Assembly (NCBI GenBank): GCA_900549855.1
Contig: URPS01000006.1
Span: 1-64,000 of the forward strand
DNA: 64,000 bases
Reading direction: 5' to 3'
From: an uncultured bacterium
GTDB taxonomy: Bacteria > Cyanobacteriota > Vampirovibrionia > Gastranaerophilales > Gastranaerophilaceae
The position numbers and the translations under genes are program-made. The notes below the pieces were generated by a model. The model did not search any database. It saw only the letters and a list, made by a program, of their open reading frames with translations, and was not told where the DNA came from. Below, piece by piece: positions 25,604-34,162 of this stretch (within the stretch, counting starts at the first letter, position 1; each line of letters opens with the position of its first letter).

Positions 25604-26359
25604 TTAAAAATGTCTTACTTCTGGGTTTAATAACGTATTTGCTAACTTGTCAGAACCATAAAATTCTCTTCCGGCAAGCTTTTGGGCGGCTCTTTCATTA
25701 TCATATTTTACAAATTGGTGTTCAAAAACACAACTACCGTTATTTACATCAACAATCAAATAGCAAGATTTAGGCGCATCATCAGAATTTTTAAAGAATG
25801 TTCTTCCAATGCTTCCTGCATTTACTACTGTTTTTTTAGTATTGGTTTGAAAACCGCAAGGAATATGCGTATGTCCACATAAAACAACATCCGCTTCAAC
25901 ATTTTCCAACATTTTTTCTACTTCACTAAGTGGTGTGTCAGGTAAAATATCTTCATTGTTTTTTCTTGGTGAACCATGAACCAGCAAGAATTTAACACCT
26001 TCCACCTCTACTTCCAATTGTATTGGTAGGTTTTTCAAAAATTCTTTTTCTAGCGGGTTAATAATTTTTTCATCATTTTTTAAAGCAGCAGCCATAACCG
26101 GAGCTTTTTCTTTTAGTGCGTTATACAATTCTTCGGAATAATCTGCAATCATCAAATCTGTATTACCTTGAATCATTGAATATTTTGGATTGTCTTTTCT
26201 TTTCATAAAATACTCAACCGCACAATCTGGTTCCGGTCCTGCCATAGCGTAATCTCCAAGGACAAAAATCCTTTCACATTGCTTTTCTCTTATATCTGCC
26301 ATAACTGCATCAATTGCTTCCATATTGCCGTGTATATCTGAAATTACTGCTATTTTCAT
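25604..26359 (-). CDS. Calcineurin-like metallophosphoesterase (YfcE/MJ0936 type)
   Basis: This 251-aa two-metal phosphoesterase has every metal-binding block: SDIHGNMEAIDAV, LGDYAMAGPEPD, QGNTD, LVHGSPRKN and CGHTHIP. The family includes small cytoplasmic phosphodiesterases; the substrate is unknown. The AGGAG ribosome site is clear. It lies 93 bp downstream of 23-codon peptide gene B on the same strand. Confidence 0.88.
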   Translation of the reverse strand: MKIAVISDIHGNMEAIDAVMADIREKQCERIFVLGDYAMAGPEPDCAVEYFMKRKDNPKYSMIQGNTDLMIADYSEELYNALKEKAPVMAAALKNDEKIINPLEKEFLKNLPIQLEVEVEGVKFLLVHGSPRKNNEDILPDTPLSEVEKMLENVEADVVLCGHTHIPCGFQTNTKKTVVNAGSIGRTFFKNSDDAPKSCYLIVDVNNGSCVFEHQFVKYDNERAAQKLAGREFYGSDKLANTLLNPEVRHF

Positions 26360-26378
26360 TGTTTAAACTCCTGTTACT

Positions 26379-26406
26379 CTTGAATTTTTTTTAAAATAAG
26401 TTAAAA
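26379..26406 (+). promoter_or_regulatory. Predicted promoter of antisense RNA B
   Basis: TTGAAT (26379-26384), a 16-bp spacer and TAAAAT (26401-26406) point into the complementary strand of 23-codon ORF B. Confidence 0.6.
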
Positions 26407-26411
26407 TAAGA

Positions 26412-26506
26412 ATACAGGCAAGGGTGGCGTTAACACCCAAGCCCGTTCCCGACTCAGTGGGATTGTGCAATAAGGACTAGTATTATGATTAATACTAGTT
26501 CTTTTT
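26412..26506 (+). ncRNA. Predicted antisense RNA B opposite a small hydrophobic-peptide gene
   Basis: From the predicted start near 26412 the RNA carries a GGGTG...CACCC hairpin (26421-26437). It ends at a perfect terminator: 12-bp arms 26473-26484 and 26489-26500, a 4-nt loop, then TTTTT. Total length is about 95 nt. It overlaps the toxin-like ORF through most of its length. Sequence near its 5' end (GCAAGGGTGGC) parallels RNA A (GCAGGGTGGC). Confidence 0.6.
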
Positions 26507-26524
26507 CGCTGATTTTAATTAGCA
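26453..26524 (-). CDS. 23-aa hydrophobic peptide, type I toxin-like (locus B)
   Basis: The peptide is MLIKISEKELVLIIILVLIA plus QSH: a charged N-terminus and one very hydrophobic helix. It has exactly the same length as the peptide of locus A. The ribosome site AGAAAGGAGGT (26529-26539) is identical to that of locus A. A TTGATA-N17-TAAAAT promoter (26607-26635, minus strand) gives an about 75-nt leader; CGCTGA upstream and TCAGCG inside the ORF can fold so that the ribosome site lies in the loop. Type I toxin is the favoured reading. A leader peptide for the downstream phosphoesterase is the alternative. Confidence 0.6.
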
Positions 26525-26606
26525 TTTTGACCTCCTTTCTATTTTAAAGTCAGCGAATGTTTCTTAAAATCTTTAGCCCGTATTCTATTTTAAAAGTTCT
26601 GTGACT

Positions 26607-26635
26607 GATTTTATCATATTTGAGCAAATATATCA
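26607..26635 (-). promoter_or_regulatory. Predicted promoter of peptide gene B
   Basis: On the minus strand this reads TTGATA (26630-26635), a 17-bp spacer and TAAAAT (26607-26612). Transcription would start near 26600. Confidence 0.55.
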
Positions 26636-26682
26636 AATTATAAAATTAAATCAAAGTTGCGCATATCTATTATTTTAATTTA

Positions 26683-26691
26683 TGCTATACT
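26683..26691 (+). promoter_or_regulatory. Extended -10 box of ispG, leaderless type
   Basis: TGC-TATACT ends 6 nt before the ispG ATG. There is no ribosome site. Confidence 0.6.
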
Positions 26692-26697
26692 ATACCT

Positions 26698-27762
26698 ATG
26701 ATAAATAGAAGAAAATCAAAACAAATTTCAATAGGAAATGTAAAAATTGGCGGAGATGCGCCAATTAGTGTTCAGTCAATGTGTAATACTGATACAAGAG
26801 ATGTGAAGACTACTCTTGACCAGATTAGCGAACTTGCTTCTGCAGGTTGTGAAATAGTTAGATTAGCGGTCTTAAACAAAGATGCAGCAGCTGCAATAAA
26901 GGATATTGTTGCAAAATCTCCGATTCCGCTTGTAGCTGATATCCATTTTGATTACAGATTGGCATTAACTTGTATAGAAAATGGTATCCATGCTCTAAGA
27001 ATTAACCCTGGAAATATTGGAAAACGTGAACATACAATCAAAGTTGTTGAAGCTGCAAAAGCACACAATGTGCCAATTAGAATTGGTATCAATGCCGGAT
27101 CTTTAGAAAAAGAATTTGCAGAAATGGAATTGCCGCTTCATGAAAAAATGGTTTTGAGTGCTCTAAGGCACTTAGAAATTTTAGAAGATTTGAATTTTTA
27201 CAATACTAAAATTTCACTTAAATCTTCTGATGTTATGACAACAATTGAAGCATATAAATCTATTGCAGAAAAGGTAGATTATCCTTTGCATTTAGGCGTT
27301 ACGGAAGCAGGAACGCTTAAATCCGGATTAATTAAGTCTTCAATCGGATTGGGGACATTGTTGAGCCAAGGTATTGGTGATACAATCAGAGTTTCTTTGA
27401 CAGAAAATCCGGTAGAAGAAGTTCATGCCGGTTTTGGAATTCTAAAAGCCTTGAATTTGCGCCAAAAAGGTGTTAATTTCATATCTTGCCCAACTTGCGG
27501 CAGAACACAAATTGACTTAATCGGTTTAGCAAAACGTGTCGAAGAAAGATTCAAAAATCTTGATTTACCAATAACGATTGCTGTGATGGGCTGTCCTGTG
27601 AATGGACCTGGAGAAGCTAGACATGCCGATTTTGGAATTGCGGGGGCTATAAAAGAAGGATACATCTTCAAAAAAGGCGAAATTATTGCAAGAGTTCCGG
27701 AAGCCGACTTGATTAATTCATTAGAAAATATTATAATGGAATCATATAGTTCAGTTAAATAA
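26698..27762 (+). CDS. ispG: (E)-4-hydroxy-3-methylbut-2-enyl diphosphate synthase
   Basis: IspG (GcpE) is the iron-sulfur enzyme of the MEP isoprenoid pathway. The TIM-barrel start RRKSKQISIGNVKIGGDAPI and VQSMCNTDTRDVKTTLDQI are typical. The 4Fe-4S ligands lie in ISCPTCGRTQID and MGCPVNGPGEARHAD. The 354-aa length matches the short bacterial form without the plant insert. Confidence 0.95.
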   Translation: MINRRKSKQISIGNVKIGGDAPISVQSMCNTDTRDVKTTLDQISELASAGCEIVRLAVLNKDAAAAIKDIVAKSPIPLVADIHFDYRLALTCIENGIHALRINPGNIGKREHTIKVVEAAKAHNVPIRIGINAGSLEKEFAEMELPLHEKMVLSALRHLEILEDLNFYNTKISLKSSDVMTTIEAYKSIAEKVDYPLHLGVTEAGTLKSGLIKSSIGLGTLLSQGIGDTIRVSLTENPVEEVHAGFGILKALNLRQKGVNFISCPTCGRTQIDLIGLAKRVEERFKNLDLPITIAVMGCPVNGPGEARHADFGIAGAIKEGYIFKKGEIIARVPEADLINSLENIIMESYSSVK

Positions 27763-27764
27763 GA

Positions 27765-28088
27765 ATGGGTGTTATGAGAAGAAATTTATTTTTAGTATTA
27801 GCTTTATTTTCAGCTTTATGTATTAGCGCAAGAGCGGATGTGACTCCTGCACAATTAACAGATCCTGAGTACATTATCAATGGTGGATATTCAGAAATGG
27901 CAGCAGAAGAAGTAATGATTTCAAAGAAACGAGCATTAGGTGAACCTTCTGAACCTTTGTATGAAAAACAGCATAATAAATTTGTTAGATTTCTGAAAGG
28001 TTGCTATTCATATTTGGATCCTTCTGTTGACAGTCAAGAGTTTTACCATCACGACATTCAAAATGCTCCTGGATTTAGAGATTTATAA
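27765..28088 (+). CDS. Small secreted orphan protein
   Basis: This 107-aa protein has a Sec signal peptide (MRRNLFLVLALFSALCISAR, cleavage probably after ARA). The mature part is short, acidic and Tyr-rich (YEKQHNKFVRFLKGCYSYLD). Two starts are possible, 27765 and 27774; the second gives the cleaner signal peptide. It begins 3 bp after ispG and ends at a strong terminator, so it is co-transcribed with ispG. Family not recognised. Confidence 0.65.
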   Translation: MGVMRRNLFLVLALFSALCISARADVTPAQLTDPEYIINGGYSEMAAEEVMISKKRALGEPSEPLYEKQHNKFVRFLKGCYSYLDPSVDSQEFYHHDIQNAPGFRDL

Positions 28089-28094
28089 TTTTTC

Positions 28095-28129
28095 AAAAAG
28101 GGTGTTCATAGAGCGAATACCCTTTTTTG
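28095..28129 (+). terminator. Rho-independent terminator of the ispG operon
   Basis: AAAAGGGTGTTC pairs with GAATACCCTTTT around a 7-nt loop, followed by a T-run. The aroC promoter starts at the end of this T-run. Confidence 0.8.
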
Positions 28130-28132
28130 TTG

Positions 28133-28138
28133 TATAAT
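28133..28138 (+). promoter_or_regulatory. -10 box of aroC, leaderless type
   Basis: TATAAT lies 6 nt before the aroC ATG, without a ribosome site. Confidence 0.65.
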
Positions 28139-28144
28139 TAAGTT

Positions 28145-29308
28145 ATGGAAAAATTTAGATTTTTAACATCAGGAGAAAGTCATGGGAAATGCTTGAATGC
28201 CATTATAGAAGGTGTTCCTGCGGGCTTTCGCATAAAAGCTTCTGTTATAAATGAGGATTTGGCACGTCGTCAAGTCGGCTACGGCAGAGGCGGTAGAATG
28301 AAGATAGAAAAAGATACTGTTGAAATTAAATCCGGTGTAAGATTCGGTAAATCAACGGGTGCGCCAATTTGTTTAGAAATTAAAAACAAAGATTTTGAAA
28401 ATTGGCAAGATGTTATGAATACAGAACATCAAGATTATCCAACACAAGAAACACTTAAAAAGATAGAAGAAAAATCTTTTACAACTGTTCGCCCCGGACA
28501 CGCAGATTATGCAGGCTCTATTAAGTACCATTTTAGTGACTTAAGAAATGTTTTGGAGCGTTCTAGTGCTCGTAAGACCGCTATCGAAGTGGCAGTCGGT
28601 TCTGTTGCAAAACAGATTTTAAAAGAATTTGGCATAATGGGATTTTCTCATGTAATTCAAATTGGAAATGTGAAATTGGATTTTTATCCAAAAACTTATA
28701 CGTTAATAAAAGAAAAAGCTGAGCAATCAGATGTAAGATGTGCTGATGAACTAACTTCCGATAGAATGATAAATGCTATAAATGAAGCGGCGCAAGCCGG
28801 TGATACTTTAGGCGGAAAATTTGAAGTTATATTTGGCAATCTGCCAATCGGTTTAGGTTCTTACGTACATTGGGATAGAGCACTTGATGGACGTTTAGCT
28901 CAAGCAGTAATGAGTATTCCGGCGGTTAAAGCCGTAGAAGTTGGTGCCGGAGTTGAAGCTGCGTCTTTGCGTGGTTCACAAATGCATGATGAAATTTTTG
29001 TAAAAAATAAAGTTGTTTATCGTCAAACAAACAATGCCGGTGGACTCGAAGGTGGTATGACAAATGGTGAAGCGCTTGTGATTAAAGGTACAATGAAAGC
29101 TATACCTACTATGAGAAAAGCGCTTGCGACTGTAGATATTAAAGACTTGCAACCTGCAAGTGCGCATTTTGAGCGTTCTGATACCTGTGCAGTACCAGCT
29201 TGTGCAGTTGTTGCAGAAGCTAGAGTTGCTATAATATTAGTGGATGAGCTTCTTTCCAAAATTGGTGGCGATAATTTTTTAGAGATGAAGGCTCATTATG
29301 AAAAATAA
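28145..29308 (+). CDS. aroC: Chorismate synthase
   Basis: AroC makes chorismate from EPSP using reduced FMN. Signatures are LTSGESHGKCLNAIIEGVPA, RRQVGYGRGGRMKIE, SARKTAIEVAVGSVAKQIL and RQTNNAGGLEGGMTNGE. The 387-aa length is normal. It is the first gene of aroC-aroK-aroB and overlaps aroK by 11 bp. Confidence 0.96.
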   Translation: MEKFRFLTSGESHGKCLNAIIEGVPAGFRIKASVINEDLARRQVGYGRGGRMKIEKDTVEIKSGVRFGKSTGAPICLEIKNKDFENWQDVMNTEHQDYPTQETLKKIEEKSFTTVRPGHADYAGSIKYHFSDLRNVLERSSARKTAIEVAVGSVAKQILKEFGIMGFSHVIQIGNVKLDFYPKTYTLIKEKAEQSDVRCADELTSDRMINAINEAAQAGDTLGGKFEVIFGNLPIGLGSYVHWDRALDGRLAQAVMSIPAVKAVEVGAGVEAASLRGSQMHDEIFVKNKVVYRQTNNAGGLEGGMTNGEALVIKGTMKAIPTMRKALATVDIKDLQPASAHFERSDTCAVPACAVVAEARVAIILVDELLSKIGGDNFLEMKAHYEK

Positions 29309-29807
29309 CATAATTCTTGTGGGCATGCCGGCTAGCGGAAAAACTACCATTGGTAAACTTCTTGCTGAAAAATTAAAAGATTATATTCTTTTTGATATTG
29401 ATAGTGTTATAGAAAAAACTAACGGCATGAAGGTTAGTGAAATTTTTGCTAAGTATTCGGAAGATTATTTTCGCAAATTGGAATATGATACAATCAAACT
29501 TGTTTGCACCGGAAAGAATAAGATTATTTCCACTGGTGGCGGGTCTTTTGAAAATCCAGACAACAGAGCAACGCTTCTAAAATTTGGTAAAGTGTTCTAT
29601 TTGAAATCTGACCTTGATGTTTTATATTATAGGTTGTCAGAAGATTCCTCCAGACCGCTTTTACAGAGAGAAAACCCAAAGGAAGTTCTCGAAAACATGC
29701 TAAAAAAGCGTGAAGAAAATTATAAAAGGGCACACTATACCGTAGATACAGCCACTATGAATGAAGATGAAATTGTAAGGTTTATTTTGAATGAAACAAA
29801 TTCTTAA
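29298..29807 (+). CDS. aroK: Shikimate kinase
   Basis: This 169-aa P-loop kinase has LVGMPASGKTTIGKLLAEKL for ATP, FDIDSVIEKTNG for shikimate/Mg, YFRKLEYDTIK (Arg and Glu contacts), STGGGSFENPDNR and the lid Arg in EDSSRPLLQREN. It overlaps both neighbours, so the three aro genes are translationally coupled. Confidence 0.95.
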   Translation: MKNNIILVGMPASGKTTIGKLLAEKLKDYILFDIDSVIEKTNGMKVSEIFAKYSEDYFRKLEYDTIKLVCTGKNKIISTGGGSFENPDNRATLLKFGKVFYLKSDLDVLYYRLSEDSSRPLLQRENPKEVLENMLKKREENYKRAHYTVDTATMNEDEIVRFILNETNS

Positions 29808-30876
29808 TGTAGAAATAAATAAAGACAAAAGTTATCAGATAGAAATTTCTGATAACAGTTTCGATAAACTGAATCGTGACATAAATGCTGCGACAGAAGG
29901 TCAAAAAAGACTTATTGTAATTTCTAAAAAAGTTTACGATTTATATTATTCTGCTTTTGATTTTTCAGATGAAGAAATTTTCGTTCTGAAAGATGGTGAA
30001 AAAGAAAAGAATTACAAGAATTTTTTGAAAATAATTGAAAAAGCAGCTTCTTTGGGTTTAACAAGAAAAGATGTTATGATTGCAATTGGCGGAGGTGTTG
30101 TAGGCGATTTAACGGGTTTTGCAGCGTCTACATATATGCGTGGGATAGAATTTATTCAGGTTCCGACAACTTTATTGTCTGCCGTTGATTCTTCTGTCGG
30201 CGGAAAAACAGCGATAGACCTAGCCGAAGCAAAGAACATCATTGGAACATTCTACCAACCAAAAGTTGTCTTTATTAATATTAATTTTCTCAAGACGCTT
30301 GATAAAAGACAATTTTTATCTGGATTGGGAGAAGTGTTAAAGTACGCATTTATAGAAGATAATTGTAATTGTTCGACTCCTTTGTATTTATTTGAATTTT
30401 TGACATTGGGATGTGAAAAAATATTACAGAAAGAACCGCTCACAATAATAAGAATGATTGAATATTGCCTTAAGCTTAAAATTGCGGTAGTTAATCAGGA
30501 TGAAAAAGAAGCAGGACTGAGAAAAATCCTTAATTTTGGTCATACTTATGCCCATGCTCTTGAAACAATTACAAAATATAGAAAATATACACATGGCGAA
30601 GCTGTTGTGTATGGAATGTTTTTTATAATAAAATGGGCTTACAAAAAAGAATATATTACATATTCTTACTACAGGCTTTCTATGGAATTATTAGAAAAAT
30701 ATGGTTTCTGCGAACTCAAGAAACGATATCCGTCAGAAAAAATTCTTGAAATTATGCAAAAGGATAAAAAAGCTGAAAACGGAAAAATTACTTTTATAAT
30801 TCCGGAAGATAAAAAGAAGGTTAAAGAAATAAAACTTACACCGCAAGAAGCGTTGTTTATGTTTGATGTTCTGTAA
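29791..30876 (+). CDS. aroB: 3-dehydroquinate synthase
   Basis: AroB cyclises DAHP using NAD and zinc. Signatures are IAIGGGVVGDLTGFAASTYM, RGIEFIQVPTTLLSAVDSSV followed by GGKTAIDL, and the metal ligands in LNFGHTYAHALE and YTHGEAVVYGM. The 361-aa length is normal. It overlaps aroK by 17 bp. Confidence 0.95.
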   Translation: MKQILNVEINKDKSYQIEISDNSFDKLNRDINAATEGQKRLIVISKKVYDLYYSAFDFSDEEIFVLKDGEKEKNYKNFLKIIEKAASLGLTRKDVMIAIGGGVVGDLTGFAASTYMRGIEFIQVPTTLLSAVDSSVGGKTAIDLAEAKNIIGTFYQPKVVFININFLKTLDKRQFLSGLGEVLKYAFIEDNCNCSTPLYLFEFLTLGCEKILQKEPLTIIRMIEYCLKLKIAVVNQDEKEAGLRKILNFGHTYAHALETITKYRKYTHGEAVVYGMFFIIKWAYKKEYITYSYYRLSMELLEKYGFCELKKRYPSEKILEIMQKDKKAENGKITFIIPEDKKKVKEIKLTPQEALFMFDVL

Positions 30877-30893
30877 TTTTTAGAGGGAAATTT

Positions 30894-31565
30894 ATGGCAA
30901 GAGTTGTGGAAATATATGCTGGTGCGTACGCAAGTGGAAAATCTGAAACGGCTTTAAATAGAGCAAGGCAATATGCTCAATTGAATAAACAAATCACTCT
31001 TGTTGATTTGGATACGGTAGAACCGGCTTATACGTTACGTCCGATTGCGAATGATTTGCGACAAATGGGTATTGATGTTATAACTCAGCCGGATAACTTT
31101 GGACTTGGCGAAGCTGCGAGTTATGTGACTCCGGCTCAAGTGAATTTTTTATCAAATGATGGTGACATAATCGTTGATGTCGGTTATGGCGCAGGCGGTT
31201 TGGATATTTTGGATATTGTTAATAACATAGATAAGGAAACAAATTTACAAGCATATCTTGTTGTAAATACCGCTAAATTTGAAACTTCAACCATTGATAA
31301 TATTATTGAATATGTTGATTTTACACGTGGAAGTGAAAGGAAATATGATTTTTCCGGCATGATTTCTAACACTCATTTTGGTGATGAAACAACAAAAGAA
31401 GATATTATTAACGGTTACAACAAATTAAAAATTGCCTCTCAAAAAGTTAACATACCTATTCGTGCAATCGGGATTGATGAAAAATTAGCTCAAGATTTCG
31501 CTTTAACCTACGATGGTGTTGAAGTCTGGGCTTATAAACGAATGATGCCGAAGGCTTTTTGGTAA
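30894..31565 (+). CDS. P-loop ATPase of CobQ/ParA-like type, unknown role
   Basis: In this 223-aa protein, GAYASGKSETALNRARQYA near the N-terminus is a Walker A loop, and ITLVDLDTVEPAYTLRPI resembles the switch region of ParA/MinD or Mrp-like NTPases. DIIVDVGYGAGGLDILDIV would be the Walker B strand. It follows aroB by 17 bp with a GAGGG ribosome site and is probably in the same operon. The function is not recognised. Confidence 0.65.
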   Translation: MARVVEIYAGAYASGKSETALNRARQYAQLNKQITLVDLDTVEPAYTLRPIANDLRQMGIDVITQPDNFGLGEAASYVTPAQVNFLSNDGDIIVDVGYGAGGLDILDIVNNIDKETNLQAYLVVNTAKFETSTIDNIIEYVDFTRGSERKYDFSGMISNTHFGDETTKEDIINGYNKLKIASQKVNIPIRAIGIDEKLAQDFALTYDGVEVWAYKRMMPKAFW

Positions 31566-31672
31566 AAATTAATTATAAGATTTTAATTCAAACTGATACC
31601 CACCCGCATCTGTAAAGCTCAGCAAGGCTTCGCTAACAGCTGCGACCTCCCTAATTAGGGCGGTTATAAGAG

Positions 31673-32491
31673 TTATAAACTCAAATAATAATCTTTCAAA
31701 AGTTTGGCATCATCTTCAATATTTGGGCTTTCGCAAATAACAGCACCCTTAACATCAAATTTCTTAAATGCTTTTAACAAGTCTTTATAATTAAAATCTG
31801 ATTCTTCAAGGTTTAAGTGTTTCTTTTCGCCTTTTGCGCCATATTCTATACCGGCAATGTGTGCGTGAAAATTTTCTAGGGCATAATCACCAAGCTCAGT
31901 TCCGATTTTATCAAAAATCGCACAAAATTCGTCATACGTATTAGAAATTCCGTTATATCTGGCATGTAAGTGAGAAAAATCAACACAAGGCAACACCGTT
32001 TCGAATTCTTTTGATAATCTGACAATTTCCTCTAAATCACCCCATTGAGTAGCTTTGCCTGTTGTTTCAGGTCTTATCCAGATTTTATTATTGCTTTCTG
32101 TCAGTGTATCAGTAATGATTTTTATTTGTGATTTGATGTTATTGTAAACTAATTCTGCATCTTGTCCAAGATAAAAACCGGCATGAAAAGTTATACTATA
32201 GCCACCGAGCGAATTCGTAACATCAGCTGTTTCAATGATTCTTTGGACGCTTGCTTCAACTTTTTCTTCTTCTCTTGCATTTAGGTTAACATAAAACGGT
32301 GCGTGAGCGGTAATTACTTTGTCTGTTGCACCAACTGCCTCACGGCTCTTATCACTAATTCTAACACCACGTACAAATTCAAGTTCCAAGCCATCAAGAT
32401 TCATTTCATCTAATATTTGAAATCCTGCTTCGTATCCTTTGTTTCCGGCTCTAAGTGGTACTCCGGCTGTTAGAAAATATAATTTATCCAT
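31673..32491 (-). CDS. Endonuclease IV-like TIM-barrel protein (AP endonuclease 2 family)
   Basis: This 272-aa protein retains most of the trinuclear zinc ligands of endonuclease IV: H63 in TAHAPFYVNL, H103 in TFHAGFY, E142 in RPETTGK, D171 and H174 in CVDFSHLHARY, H209 or H211 in FHAHI, H225 in EKKHLN and E254 in CESPN. It would be either an apurinic-site nuclease or a related sugar isomerase. The metal site and HAPFYVNL favour the nuclease branch. An AAGGA ribosome site precedes the ATG. Confidence 0.75.
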   Translation of the reverse strand: MDKLYFLTAGVPLRAGNKGYEAGFQILDEMNLDGLELEFVRGVRISDKSREAVGATDKVITAHAPFYVNLNAREEEKVEASVQRIIETADVTNSLGGYSITFHAGFYLGQDAELVYNNIKSQIKIITDTLTESNNKIWIRPETTGKATQWGDLEEIVRLSKEFETVLPCVDFSHLHARYNGISNTYDEFCAIFDKIGTELGDYALENFHAHIAGIEYGAKGEKKHLNLEESDFNYKDLLKAFKKFDVKGAVICESPNIEDDAKLLKDYYLSL

Positions 32492-32538
32492 TTTTGTTCC
32501 TTATTTTTTATTAAAACTAATATCGAGTTTTTTTACTT

Positions 32539-32669
32539 CCCCTCACCCCTTGTGGGTACTACGTACGTAAATAAGTTACTAGATTGTTTTGGATTCTCCT
32601 CGCCCCTTGTGGGAGAGGGTAGAATTTCTTAGTGAGCGTTAGCGAACTTAGAAATTCGGGTGAGGGGTA
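32539..32669. repeat. Dispersed repeat copy, inverted relative to the one at 50.8 kb
   Basis: The segment from CCTCACCCCTTGTGGG through TACGTACGTA, GATTGTTTTGGATT, CCTCGCCCCTTGTGGGAGAG, GAATTTCTTAG and GAAATTCGGGTGAGGGG reappears, in reverse complement and in the same order, at 50829-50968. It fills most of the gap between two minus-strand genes and contains no ORF. Confidence 0.75.
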
Positions 32670-32706
32670 TAACCCTCTGGGAAATTTATCAAGTATAAAT
32701 AATGGT

Positions 32707-33651
32707 TTAAACATGCAGCACTTCACCGATTTTCGGATTAACAATTCTGATAAAATCTTTACTATCACCCATAAAAAAGCTACCAAATTGCATTACTGTT
32801 GGTGCAATAAGTCCTTTAGATGTTGCGATAAAAAATTTATCATCTTCTATTTTTGCAACGGTTCCTGCCGGATGTGGCACACAAAAAGCGTCTGATGCTA
32901 CTTCTACCTTCATGATTTTCATCATGTTGCCACGGAATGCTGTACTTGCAAGAATAAAAGGATTGAGCGCACGTACAAAACGTTCAATTTCTTCTGCGGT
33001 GTTATTGTAATTGATAAACAATTCTTTCTCGCTTAATCCTCGTCCTGAAATAAAATCTCCGACAGGCTGTTTTATTCTCGGAAGCGGTTGTACTTCATAA
33101 GCTCTAAGCACTTGTAATAACAATTCAATACCAAGCACATTTAATTCATTAAATATTGTTCCCATCGTAGCTTTAGAATGAATATGATAAGGCTTTTGTG
33201 CAATAATATCACCGGTGTCAAAGTTTTCATCCATAAAATGAATAGTAACACCCGTTTCGGTTTCACCGTTCATAATCACTCTTGAATATGGATTGCCACC
33301 TCTATATTTAGGCAAAAGTGATGGGTGCACATTGATGAACCCGTCTTTTGTTGATTCAAGAAGAATTTTAGGTATTTTGTAATTAAATGAACAAACTACA
33401 GCTACGTCTATATTGAGCGAGCGTATTTTTTCAATAAGCTGTGGTTCGTCAAGTTCGTCATAATCAATGTAATTGAGCCTTCTTGAAAGTACAAAATTCT
33501 TGAAATCAAAGTACATATTATGGTCTTTTTTAGGTCCAAGTACTCCAACTATATTAACTCCGGACATCAAAAGTCCATCAAGCCCAATATAAGCCATATC
33601 TGGTATGCCGACAAAAAGTATTCTTTTTTTGAACAAAGTCCTGTTGAACAT
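32707..33651 (-). CDS. Formyltransferase, methionyl-tRNA formyltransferase-like
   Basis: This 314-aa protein has the length of Fmt. The N-terminal formyltransferase fold starts KRILFVGIPDMAYIGLDGLL. The active-site block is NVHPSLLPKYRGGNPYSRVI and the catalytic Asp lies in FDTGDIIAQKPY. The C-terminal part (FVRALNPFILASTAFRGN) resembles the Fmt tRNA-binding domain. A sugar-nucleotide formyltransferase is possible, so the symbol is withheld. It overlaps the preceding C_GCAxxG_C_C gene by 1 bp. Confidence 0.75.
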   Translation of the reverse strand: MFNRTLFKKRILFVGIPDMAYIGLDGLLMSGVNIVGVLGPKKDHNMYFDFKNFVLSRRLNYIDYDELDEPQLIEKIRSLNIDVAVVCSFNYKIPKILLESTKDGFINVHPSLLPKYRGGNPYSRVIMNGETETGVTIHFMDENFDTGDIIAQKPYHIHSKATMGTIFNELNVLGIELLLQVLRAYEVQPLPRIKQPVGDFISGRGLSEKELFINYNNTAEEIERFVRALNPFILASTAFRGNMMKIMKVEVASDAFCVPHPAGTVAKIEDDKFFIATSKGLIAPTVMQFGSFFMGDSKDFIRIVNPKIGEVLHV

Positions 33652-34046
33652 TAAACCTTAACCTTAATCATTTCTTCCAGAATTTTAGAACAATCATTAA
33701 CCATATTTGTGCAGTGTGCCTTTCTCTCTGGAGATGCCATATCCATGCCAGCTGTCAAAACTCTGCAACAAGTCGCTTTGTGACTTTTTTTGAATTCTTC
33801 TATAAATTGTTTGGCTAACATTCTCGCATTGGGGTCGTTGTTATTCTGGTTATTTTTACCAAAAAGCCAACCAAGAACAATCTGAGAACCGGCAATTGCT
33901 CCACAAAGACAGCCTGAACCCATTCCTCCGGAAAAAGATGTTGCGACTGATAATAATTCCTTAGGTACCAATCCTTTTTCTACTGCTTCCATAATTATGC
34001 TTTCTGAACAGGAGTATCCCTGATTAAAATATTCTGCTGCTTTCAT
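33651..34046 (-). CDS. C_GCAxxG_C_C family protein
   Basis: This 131-aa protein has the spaced Cys set of the family: CSES near residue 12, GCLCGAIAGSQIVLG near 47-61, CCRVL near 97 and two further Cys near the C-terminus. The family is thought to be redox- or metal-binding and is common in anaerobes. It has an AGAGGA ribosome site and shares its stop base with the downstream formyltransferase start. Confidence 0.85.
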   Translation of the reverse strand: MKAAEYFNQGYSCSESIIMEAVEKGLVPKELLSVATSFSGGMGSGCLCGAIAGSQIVLGWLFGKNNQNNNDPNARMLAKQFIEEFKKSHKATCCRVLTAGMDMASPERKAHCTNMVNDCSKILEEMIKVKV

Positions 34047-34107
34047 TCTTTATCCTCTTTGTTTATATATTACCATTAAACCTGATTTTATACCAGAGGT
34101 GAATCAT

Positions 34108-34142
34108 AAAAACGCAGTCTTTCTCCTCTGAGAAAGGCTGCG
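34108..34142 (-). terminator. Rho-independent terminator downstream of the 652-aa orphan
   Basis: A 13-bp stem (34113-34125 with 34130-34142, one G-U pair) has a 4-nt loop. On the minus strand it is followed by TTTTT. Confidence 0.75.
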
Positions 34143-34162
34143 GGATATGTAGTTATGATATT

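Noticed and set aside
26412..26506. Possible riboswitch or attenuator leader for ispG
   Set aside because: The RNA ends at a terminator almost 200 bp before ispG, and ispG has its own -10 box 6 nt from its ATG.
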